The position numbers and the translations under genes are program-made. DNA of 22,324 nucleotides from Methanobacteriota archaeon (lineage in GTDB: Archaea; Thermoplasmatota; Poseidoniia; Poseidoniales; Thalassarchaeaceae), in assembly GCA_002712645.1 (NCBI GenBank), contig PAUH01000038.1:28513-50836 (forward strand). The letters run 5' to 3'. Of this stretch, positions 1 to 6,353 are shown one piece after another. The notes under the pieces are model-generated. The model was not told the origin of the DNA, did not search any database, and saw only the letters and a list, made by a program, of their open reading frames with translations. Within the stretch, counting starts at the first letter, position 1. Every line of letters begins with the position of its first letter.

Positions 1-333
1 CTTGCACTGTTCATCGTCATGGCGAGACGATCGCAACCAGATCATGATTCAACGAGGGACACTATAGCCGCAGTGGGTCTATTCGGATTCATACTAGTCC
101 CCATCACAGCAGTCGCAACGACCCTATATCAGAAGAGACATCCAGGTGTGGTAATCATAGAAAGCGAGGACTCAGGACTCGATCCTGCCATCCGTACAGT
201 GATGATTATTGGATTCGTTTCCGTCACTCTCCTATTCATCGGATTCACGATGATCTCTGACAAACTATATTCTGCAGAGGCCGAGATAGAATTGAACCTC
301 AAGGCCCTCGATGAAATGAATGGAGGCGAGTGA
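1..333 (+). CDS. ccmC: CcmC/CcsA-like haem exporter protein, C-terminal part (5' truncated)
   Basis: The reading frame is open from base 1, so the real start lies upstream; the in-frame ATG at 19 is probably internal. The visible 110 residues hold two hydrophobic helices separated by a loop with HPGVV and then GLDP. The CcmC/CcsA haem-handling family ends in the same way: a helix, a loop with LHPG/LHQ and G-x-DP, a last helix and a short charged tail. In that family the membrane protein passes haem to the CcmE chaperone during cytochrome c maturation. The next gene looks like ccmD, which supports the call. The WWD haem-binding region would lie outside the window. The family is likely; the exact subtype (CcmC or CcsA) is unsure. 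Confidence 0.75.
   Translation, partial: LALFIVMARRSQPDHDSTRDTIAAVGLFGFILVPITAVATTLYQKRHPGVVIIESEDSGLDPAIRTVMIIGFVSVTLLFIGFTMISDKLYSAEAEIELNLKALDEMNGGE
322..326 (+). promoter_or_regulatory. Shine-Dalgarno site of the ccmD-like gene
   Basis: GGAGG lies inside the last codons of the ccmC-like gene, eight bases before the TTG at 335. No ATG or GTG start in that frame competes with it. Confidence 0.55.
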
Positions 334-334
334 A

Positions 335-493
335 TTGACGGGAGAGGCACACCTCATTGTATCATATGTCATCTTGATTGGATCTCTCGCACTTTATGGG
401 AATTGGTTGTGGTCAAGATACCGCAATGTTGCAAATTCACCGGCCAGCACCCTTGAAGCCCGAACCCCCCACCCTCGTGATGGCGAGGACTGA
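335..493 (+). CDS. ccmD: CcmD-like single-helix membrane protein, TTG start
   Basis: This 52-residue frame starts at TTG 335. It begins LTGEAHLIVSYVILIGSLAL, with one transmembrane helix near residues 7-22, followed by a basic WSRYR stretch and a short polar tail. GGAGG at 322-326 lies eight bases upstream of the TTG, which decides the start. Its TGA (491-493) overlaps the ATG of nmd3. CcmD proteins are tiny one-helix partners of the CcmABC haem-release complex, with a tyrosine near the helix and basic residues just after it. They normally sit directly behind ccmC, as here. Sequence conservation in CcmD is very low, so the call rests on size, topology and position. It could also be an unrelated small membrane protein. 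Confidence 0.55.
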   Translation: MTGEAHLIVSYVILIGSLALYGNWLWSRYRNVANSPASTLEARTPHPRDGED

Positions 494-1551
494 TGGCACA
501 GGAGTTCTGTATCGTATGTGGGGCCCCTCCGCCTGTATACGCCGGCCGTCTTTGCGAGTCTTGCCTCAGGGATAGAACGCATCTATCCAAGATACCTGAA
601 CGCCTGCAGCAAGCAAGATGCTCCAAGTGCAGGCTTCACAACGTGGGGAAGAGTTGGAGCGATAATGACGATCTGTCGATAGCAGACATTAGAGTCCAGG
701 ACCATCTCGAGATTCTATCTGAGGCAGAAGACGTTGATGTCGGCCTCACTGTCGAGATAATTGACGATAGAACCTCCCGGATATCCATAGATGTCAGCGC
801 AACAGTACACGGCCTACCCTTCGATGACCAGCATACCGTACTCCTCCAGACAAGCGATACAATCTGCCAGACCTGCTCAAGAAAAGATGGCGCCTACTTC
901 GAGGCAGAGTTCCAGATAAGGTCTGCAGGAAGGAGGCTGTCCAAGGATGAAATAGGCGTCATTCGAGATACTCTGAATGAGATGCTCGACGAAGGAACCA
1001 ATGACCCGCTCTTCTTCATTACGAAAGAGGGCCCTGTCCAAGGAGGCTGGGACCTTCAGCTGGGCTCCAAATCAATGGCAAGAATGTGGGCGAGGAGACT
1101 GGCGAGTCGCTTCGGAGGCACCGTTAAGGAAACTTCCACTGTAATCGGCGTCAAAGACGGTGCAGAGGTAACGCGGCTCACCGTTTCGTATAGGAAGCCC
1201 GCTTTCTCCATAGGAGACGTCCTCAGGCTAAAGGACAAACTCTGGATCGTCACCTCTTGGCAGAAGGATGGGCCCATCCTAGGTTCGTTTTCCTCCAATC
1301 AAAGAAGCGGAAAGACGTGGAGGGACATGGAAAAATCATCTGTGGTATGCTCAACTAGCGATCAGATACCTGTTCAGATACTCGATCGCGACGGATCTGC
1401 AGCAGAAGTCCTGATACCTGGCGATTGGAAGATGGCCACCGTCGCTCTCCCGTTCGACTACGATGGAGAAGAGTCGATCCGTATTGGATTGATAGACCAT
1501 CAATGGCTGGCAATCCCGTATGCAGCGGGAGGAGGGCTCGGAGATGACTGA
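493..1551 (+). CDS. nmd3: NMD3 family ribosome-associated zinc-binding protein
   Basis: The protein has 352 residues. The N-terminus carries paired cysteines typical of NMD3: C6/C9, C21/C24 and C43/C46. A further C125/C128 pair is followed by RKDGAYFEAEFQIR, close to the 'C-x-x-C-x-R...YFEA' signature of the family. The later part holds the NMD3 barrel domains, for example IGDVLRLKDKLWIVTSW near residues 236-252. In eukaryotes NMD3 is the adaptor that exports the 60S subunit. Archaea keep a shorter form without the nuclear signals, presumably acting on the large subunit during assembly. The ATG overlaps the ccmD stop (ATGA), and the gene's own end overlaps the next start, so translation is likely coupled to both neighbours. 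Confidence 0.9.
   Translation: MAQEFCIVCGAPPPVYAGRLCESCLRDRTHLSKIPERLQQARCSKCRLHNVGKSWSDNDDLSIADIRVQDHLEILSEAEDVDVGLTVEIIDDRTSRISIDVSATVHGLPFDDQHTVLLQTSDTICQTCSRKDGAYFEAEFQIRSAGRRLSKDEIGVIRDTLNEMLDEGTNDPLFFITKEGPVQGGWDLQLGSKSMARMWARRLASRFGGTVKETSTVIGVKDGAEVTRLTVSYRKPAFSIGDVLRLKDKLWIVTSWQKDGPILGSFSSNQRSGKTWRDMEKSSVVCSTSDQIPVQILDRDGSAAEVLIPGDWKMATVALPFDYDGEESIRIGLIDHQWLAIPYAAGGGLGDD
1527..1536 (+). promoter_or_regulatory. Strong Shine-Dalgarno site before the PGI/PMI gene
   Basis: GGGAGGAGGG lies seven bases upstream of the ATG at 1544. It favours 1544 over the in-frame ATG at 1520, which would place this site inside the coding sequence. Confidence 0.6.
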
Positions 1552-2581
1552 TCCGATTGAACTTCTAGCGCAGCACGACAAGCAGGACATGGCGGGATTC
1601 ACCCGTGGTTTCGTAGATGATCTGGAAAATGCCTTTCAGAAGGATATCGGAATAGTTGGCGATGATGATTGGGTCGGCGTGCTGTGTATCGGAATGGGCG
1701 GCTCAGGTGCGGGCGGAACGTTCCTGACATCCATTGCAGATAGGCATGCAGGGCTTCCTGTGCTCCATTGGAGGGACTATGGACTCCCATCTTGGTGGGG
1801 ACCGGAATGGCTCATCATCGCAACCTCATATTCTGGAAATACAGAGGAGACCTTGGACGGAGTGTCAAAGGCTCTGGAAGAGGGAGGCAGCGTCATCGGA
1901 ATATCCTCCGGGGGCAAACTGGAGGAGCTACTTTCCGACCGGGAGGATGCCGTGCACATCGCAGTCCCCAGCGGCCAAATGCCGAGATCGGCCTTCGGCC
2001 ACCTCATCGGCACGCAACTCTCAGTACTCTGGTCCATGGGGCTCCTCCCAGCTCCGAAGGACGAAGACATTGGGGGCATGATTGGCAGATTGAGGCGACT
2101 CTCGTCGGATTGGGACCCATCGACTGGATCAAGACTGGCATATGAGGTTGCTAAATCGATTGGCGAGAACGGCATCGGAATAGTGTCTCCGAGCATAATG
2201 GGGTGCGCTGCTCGCAGATTCGTAAGCCAACTGAATGAGAACTCAGATCTATTCGCCCGCTCCTCAGAGGTGCCTGAGATGAACCACAATGAGATAATTC
2301 CGTGGACAGAGCGAGCATCAGAGAACCAAGCTCTAGTGGTGATTAATTCCAGTCTTTCAAATGATAGGACCTCATCGAGAATGAAGTGGTTTGAGAAGCA
2401 CTCTGGCGACACAGCAAGAGTGGTTCTGAATGCCACGGGAGAAACCCTTGTCGAGCAATTACTCGGCTTGGCGCACATCACGGATTGGATCAGCATAATG
2501 CTGGCGGTTTCCCGTGGCGTAGACCCATCCGAGATGGCTGCCATCCCCTCGCTCAAGGCACATCTGGAAGAGATTCAGTAA
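1544..2581 (+). CDS. Bifunctional phosphoglucose/phosphomannose isomerase (SIS domain)
   Basis: The protein has 345 residues from ATG 1544. Two SIS domains are visible. GMGGSGAGG (about 50-58) and SYSGNTEET (about 95-103) form the sugar-phosphate binding loops, and EVPEMNHNEI (about 242-251) carries the conserved catalytic Glu/His region. This matches the archaeal PGI/PMI family, distinct from classical PGI, which interconverts glucose-6-P or mannose-6-P with fructose-6-P. The length is normal. The product serves glycolysis/gluconeogenesis and supplies mannose for glycans. The gene overlaps nmd3 by eight bases and ends seven bases inside the convergent M23 gene. Family membership is clear; dual substrate use is taken from the family. 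Confidence 0.92.
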   Translation: MTDPIELLAQHDKQDMAGFTRGFVDDLENAFQKDIGIVGDDDWVGVLCIGMGGSGAGGTFLTSIADRHAGLPVLHWRDYGLPSWWGPEWLIIATSYSGNTEETLDGVSKALEEGGSVIGISSGGKLEELLSDREDAVHIAVPSGQMPRSAFGHLIGTQLSVLWSMGLLPAPKDEDIGGMIGRLRRLSSDWDPSTGSRLAYEVAKSIGENGIGIVSPSIMGCAARRFVSQLNENSDLFARSSEVPEMNHNEIIPWTERASENQALVVINSSLSNDRTSSRMKWFEKHSGDTARVVLNATGETLVEQLLGLAHITDWISIMLAVSRGVDPSEMAAIPSLKAHLEEIQ

Positions 2582-3156
2582 ATCGGCCCCATCACCATTC
2601 TCGGATCAGGATATTTGGCAAGCGCCTCTTCTCTGTGCGCGGGATTGACTACACCCGGCATGTCATGGGTCCCAGGATCGGACCACGACAGCTGAAAGTG
2701 GAGATGAGGGTCCCAGCCGCCATTCTCATGTTTATCGCCCATCCAGCAGATTATCTCGCCTCTAGATATCTTCTGTCCAACCTTCTTGCCAGTAATCGAA
2801 TCTGAATTTAGATGTCCGTAAAGAGCCCATATCGGACGGCCTTCGATGAGATGTTTGGTGACCAATACATACCCATAATCTCCATCAGCTGGGTTGTATC
2901 CAAAGTACGATACCTCCCCTTCTTCGAATGCCATGCAGGGAGTTCCCACAGGACCTCCGACATCGATGCCGATGTGCAGGAATCTACCATCAGAGAAGAG
3001 ATCTGTCGAATACATACCAGGTCGTAACTCGTCATACCTGCCAATGTCAAATTCGAATTCAGAGGGCACATATTCGCCAGTGGTAAAGTCTCTAACTTCA
3101 TATTTATCTGGCAAATTTACAACAGGATGATATTTCTCTGTGTGCCAATCCACCAT
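2575..3156 (-). CDS. M23-family metallopeptidase-like protein
   Basis: The protein has 193 residues from ATG 3156. A longer form from TTG 3201 would overlap the rmuC stop and add a hydrophobic 15-residue stretch, possibly a weak membrane anchor. The zinc-site residues of LytM/M23 enzymes are all present: H61-x3-D65 (HIGID), H115 (YGHL) and H151-x-H153 (HLH). The segment ENGGWDPHLHFQLSW followed by MPGVV and YPDP resembles the M23 domain that some bacteria fuse to aminoglycoside-phosphotransferase-like and class III aminotransferase domains, rather than cell-wall LytM enzymes. No clear signal peptide is seen with the short start. Archaea of this kind have no murein, so the substrate is unknown. 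Downstream of rmuC on the same strand; overlaps the end of the isomerase gene. Confidence 0.8.
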   Translation of the reverse strand: MVDWHTEKYHPVVNLPDKYEVRDFTTGEYVPSEFEFDIGRYDELRPGMYSTDLFSDGRFLHIGIDVGGPVGTPCMAFEEGEVSYFGYNPADGDYGYVLVTKHLIEGRPIWALYGHLNSDSITGKKVGQKISRGEIICWMGDKHENGGWDPHLHFQLSWSDPGTHDMPGVVNPAHREEALAKYPDPRMVMGPIY

Positions 3157-3197
3157 AAAAGTCCGGAGTAGAGGATTACTGATGATTATTACCAATA

Positions 3198-4385
3198 TCA
3201 ATCATTATCACTTTCATTCAATCCTTCAAGTAAATTTGTAGATGATGATGGTAAGGATTCCACGTCTTTCAGTTTACGTTCCATGGCCCTAAGTCGGCGT
3301 TGTACGGAGTCTTTGCCATCGCCTCCAATCGTATTCGCCGCAGTGTTGAGTTGTCTATGCAGTGTGTCCATCATTCCACCGAATTTGACAAATTCAGTTT
3401 TCACAGCACCTAGGACGTTCCATACTTCACTCGCCGAGGCTTCCAGAGCTAGAGTTCTGAAGCCCATCTGAAGACTGTTCACAAATGCGGCTAGTGTGGA
3501 AGGCCCTGTCACTACAATTTGACAATCCCGCTGAAGCTTCTCAAACAGCCCAGGTCTCCTAACCACATCGGCATAGAGTCCTTCAGTGGGGAGGAACATA
3601 ACTGCGAAATCAGTGGTGTGCGGTGCAGAAACATACTCCTTCCTGATAGTCTTCGCCTTGGCGGTCACATTGGACTCAAACTTGGAATATGCTTTCTCAA
3701 CGAGATCCTTATCCCCTTCATCAAATGCATCCAATAATCGCTCATAATCCTCCTTTGGAAACTTGCAATCTATTGGAAGCCAGACTGGATCATCTAAATT
3801 TCCATCCGAACCTGGAAGTTTGATGGCAAATTCAACTTGCCCCCTGCAATCAGGATGTGTTTTGACGTTCTTTCCATATTGATTAGATGAGAGTATACTC
3901 TGCAGAATCTGTTCTGCTTGTATCTCCCCCATTGCCCCGCGCGTAGAGACATTAGCTAGCACTTTCTTGAGATCGGCCGTATCTGTTGCAAGGGCCTGCA
4001 TTTCACCCAAACCTCGCTGAACCGCTTCAAGTCTCTCACTTACTTGTTTGAATGACTCCCCAATCCTCTTTTCGAGTGTAGATTGTAATTTTTCATCTAC
4101 TACTAATCGCATTTCATCTAATTTCTTTTCATTTCCTTCCTTGAGCTTCTCAATATTCTCTGAAACAGCTGCCAAGTGTTCTTGCTGAGACTTGCCGAGG
4201 GCTTGCAAAATATGCATTTGATCCGATCCAATCTCGCGAATTTCTCGTCTGAGCTCTGAATCTCTATTGGAGTCATCGCGCGAAAACAATCGCCAAACGG
4301 CGATAATCAGGGCGAGACCAAAGAAAATAATTACAGCCAACTCGACACTTGACACAAGATACGACTCAAATTGGGAGTACTTCAA
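3198..4385 (-). CDS. rmuC: RmuC family protein (putative DNA recombination-limiting nuclease)
   Basis: The protein has 395 residues from TTG 4385. A GTG at 4355 is an alternative start: an AT-rich CATAATTGAAG lies about 27 bases before it, as for a leaderless archaeal message. A single transmembrane helix at about 15-33 is followed by a long charged coiled coil (about 40-145) and the RmuC core. The core shows STRGAMGEIQAEQIL (147-161), RGQVEFAIKLPG and LPIDCKFP (203-210), matching family landmarks and a PD-(D/E)xK-like fold. RmuC restrains inversions and short-repeat recombination in bacteria; its exact biochemistry is not settled. The protein is probably anchored at the membrane with the coiled coil inside the cell. 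The gene is divergent from the METTL5-like gene and overlaps the TTG of the M23 gene. Confidence 0.9.
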   Translation of the reverse strand: MKYSQFESYLVSSVELAVIIFFGLALIIAVWRLFSRDDSNRDSELRREIREIGSDQMHILQALGKSQQEHLAAVSENIEKLKEGNEKKLDEMRLVVDEKLQSTLEKRIGESFKQVSERLEAVQRGLGEMQALATDTADLKKVLANVSTRGAMGEIQAEQILQSILSSNQYGKNVKTHPDCRGQVEFAIKLPGSDGNLDDPVWLPIDCKFPKEDYERLLDAFDEGDKDLVEKAYSKFESNVTAKAKTIRKEYVSAPHTTDFAVMFLPTEGLYADVVRRPGLFEKLQRDCQIVVTGPSTLAAFVNSLQMGFRTLALEASASEVWNVLGAVKTEFVKFGGMMDTLHRQLNTAANTIGGDGKDSVQRRLRAMERKLKDVESLPSSSTNLLEGLNESDND

Positions 4386-4452
4386 TTATGCCGGGAACAG
4401 GCCATACTAAGATTCAGAATTGATTCATAGGCTAGACGGTCTTTCCATAATC
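4386..4452. promoter_or_regulatory. Divergent intergenic region between rmuC and the RNA operon
   Basis: The 67 bases between two outward-facing starts must contain promoters for both directions. Moderately AT-rich stretches are present (around 4378-4390 for the minus side, 4414-4428 for the plus side), but no convincing BRE/TATA pair can be named by eye. Confidence 0.35.
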
Positions 4453-5097
4453 ATGAGGGTCAAAAAATTGGCTATGTTGCTGTCCGGACTAAAGCAACTC
4501 CAATCTCATTCAATCGAATTGGAACAGTATCCCACCCCTGGCGATTTAGCCGCTAGATGGCTAACTGATATTTTTTCCTTCGGAGACTTGTTCGAAGGAT
4601 GCTCAGTAGTTGATTTAGGCACTGGTAATGGTATACTGGGCCTTGGCGCCATGACTCTTGGAGCTAGGAGGGCGATACTAATCGATTCAGATAAAGAAGC
4701 ATGTCAAACAGCTATGGAAAATGTCGATTTGATGGGTCTGACTGAATCAGTGGAAGTAGTCTGTGCAACTTTGGGAGTGGATGAGATAAATCTCAACTCG
4801 CCGGATCTGATAATTACCAATCCACCATGGGGGAGGCAGACTCCCAAGGCGGATCGCCCAATTCTGGATGTAATTCTGTCTGAAAAAAAGACCACACATC
4901 TGATGCATAGTGCAGGAGCCAGCCATATAGATTCATTTTTTGATCCCAATGAATGGAAATTGGATAGATACAGCGAGGCAGACTTCCCACTGCCTGCTGC
5001 ATTCTCACACCATACCAGTCGAAGAGGAAAGACGAGAGCGGCCTTTTGGCGTCTCACTCCTGCAGAAAATACCGATATCGTGCCGGACCGTTCATAG
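4453..5097 (+). CDS. METTL5-like N6-adenine RNA methyltransferase
   Basis: The protein has 214 residues from ATG 4453. A TTG at 4420 would add eleven residues not expected in the family, while MRVKKLAMLLSGLKQ fits the usual N-terminus. LEQYPTPGDLAARWL (23-37) is the METTL5 signature, DLGTGNG (54-60) is the SAM-binding motif I, and NPPWG (123-127) is the catalytic N6-adenine motif IV. Eukaryotic METTL5 makes one m6A in 18S rRNA; archaeal relatives are taken to modify the small-subunit rRNA. Human METTL5 has NPPF where this has NPPW; aromatic exchange at this position is seen across N6A enzymes. The gene lies 23 bases before the csl4 gene, so they probably share an mRNA. Confidence 0.85.
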   Translation: MRVKKLAMLLSGLKQLQSHSIELEQYPTPGDLAARWLTDIFSFGDLFEGCSVVDLGTGNGILGLGAMTLGARRAILIDSDKEACQTAMENVDLMGLTESVEVVCATLGVDEINLNSPDLIITNPPWGRQTPKADRPILDVILSEKKTTHLMHSAGASHIDSFFDPNEWKLDRYSEADFPLPAAFSHHTSRRGKTRAAFWRLTPAENTDIVPDRS

Positions 5098-5120
5098 GCG
5101 ACTCTCAGGTGGCGAGCACC

Positions 5121-6353
5121 ATGGGAACCTCATCTGACATTGTCAGCCCGGGGCAACTCACCGACATAACTCCTGATTCTGAGTTGGGGTCGGGGTTGTC
5201 TGCAACAGACCGAGGAGTGGTGGCCCTGGTCACAGGAACCCTGCATCAAGAAGATGGGACATGGTCCGTGAAGGAATCAAACCTCGGAGTCAACAGCTTG
5301 GAGGTTGGCGATGATTTCATCGGAGAGGTACATGGATTGCAGCCGAAGGTCGCTATAATCCGGATAATAAACGTCGAGAAACCCGGCATGGAAGCCAAGT
5401 CCCTCCCTGCAGAGGAACTCTTTGCCGATATAACCGTCACAGAACTATGCGACCGTTTCATGCCGTCTGCCGGCGATGCAATGAGGAGACGAGACATAGT
5501 TAGGGCCCGCGTCACATCTACCGACCCCATGATACGTGCAACGACCAAGTCCGCAAATACGCTCGGCGTCCTTCATGCGATTTGTACGGCTTGTGGAGAA
5601 CCGCTACACGCCAGCGATTCGAAACCCGATTTCAACGTGGCATGCAGACGATGCGACTACACGGGGTACAGAGTACTATCATCCGACTTCAATAGGCTCG
5701 ATGGCATGGACTCCTCGAATCTGAATCGAGAGGGTACAAGATGGTCTTCTGAGGCCGAGGGAATGCTCGGCCATGATGGTGCACGCCCATACCTTTCCCC
5801 TGTTGCAGATCATCGAAGAGGATGGTCGCACGAGATGCCGCGAGAGGCTGCGAGATCAAGGTCGAGACAAGGTCGAGATCGTCCAAGGAGGGAGATGCAC
5901 GATGCGAAATGCACTCTCTGTGGCAAAGATACCAAGGTACCATTCAAACCAACGATGGGCAAGCCGATTCGCTGTAGTGAATGCCTCGAGTCTGTCAAGC
6001 AGGGGGATGCAGATGAGGAGAAACTCGCAGCAGAGAGAAAGCTGCTGATATCTCTCAGAAAAGAGGCTGAAGCAAACGCTCCCCTGAGGCTATTCGTAGG
6101 AAGGCTATCTAGAGAGGCCACGGAGGCAGATATCAAGAAAGCATTCGGCGAACACGGCGAAGTCGTCGACTTCCATATGCCAGTTGACAGGGATACCGGC
6201 AACCCACGAGGATTCGCATTTGTCACACTGTCTCCGAAATCCGCTGGAGAAGCTGCCATCAAAGCCCTAAACGGCGCAGAGTTGGCAGGAAGAAAGATCG
6301 TTGTAGAGGCCAGCCAGAGAGAGGGCGGGGACCGCCGTCGAAAGCGGCGATGA
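5121..6353 (+). CDS. csl4: Exosome subunit Csl4 with extra zinc ribbon and C-terminal RRM
   Basis: The protein has 410 residues from ATG 5121, which has AGGTGG eight bases upstream; an in-frame ATG at 5046 would overlap the previous gene. Residues 6-60 are the Csl4 N-terminal domain (SPGQ...ATDRGVVALVTG), about 65-150 the S1-like region, and C155/C158/C175/C178 the usual Csl4 zinc ribbon. Here archaeal Csl4 should end, but the frame continues. An Arg/Ser-rich linker (about 232-258) leads to a CxxC-x17-CxxC ribbon (C264, C267, C285, C288, with VPFKP), a charged helix, and a full RRM (322-397). The RRM has RNP2 LFVGRL (324-329) and RNP1 RGFAFVTL (363-370), then a basic tail. Csl4 caps the exosome and recruits partners and RNA. 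The added modules presumably widen RNA binding. The TGA overlaps the next start (ATGA). Confidence 0.9.
   Translation: MGTSSDIVSPGQLTDITPDSELGSGLSATDRGVVALVTGTLHQEDGTWSVKESNLGVNSLEVGDDFIGEVHGLQPKVAIIRIINVEKPGMEAKSLPAEELFADITVTELCDRFMPSAGDAMRRRDIVRARVTSTDPMIRATTKSANTLGVLHAICTACGEPLHASDSKPDFNVACRRCDYTGYRVLSSDFNRLDGMDSSNLNREGTRWSSEAEGMLGHDGARPYLSPVADHRRGWSHEMPREAARSRSRQGRDRPRREMHDAKCTLCGKDTKVPFKPTMGKPIRCSECLESVKQGDADEEKLAAERKLLISLRKEAEANAPLRLFVGRLSREATEADIKKAFGEHGEVVDFHMPVDRDTGNPRGFAFVTLSPKSAGEAAIKALNGAELAGRKIVVEASQREGGDRRRKRR

Noticed and set aside
378..575. Plus-strand 65-codon ATG frame between the ccmC-like gene and nmd3
   Set aside because: It overlaps both the CcmD-like frame, which has a ribosome site and a membrane helix, and the start of nmd3. 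Its peptide shows no features.
1777..2556. Minus-strand open frame of 259 codons opposite the PGI/PMI gene
   Set aside because: It lies wholly within the isomerase gene, whose motifs are unmistakable. The peptide is serine-rich with no family features, as expected from a reverse shadow.
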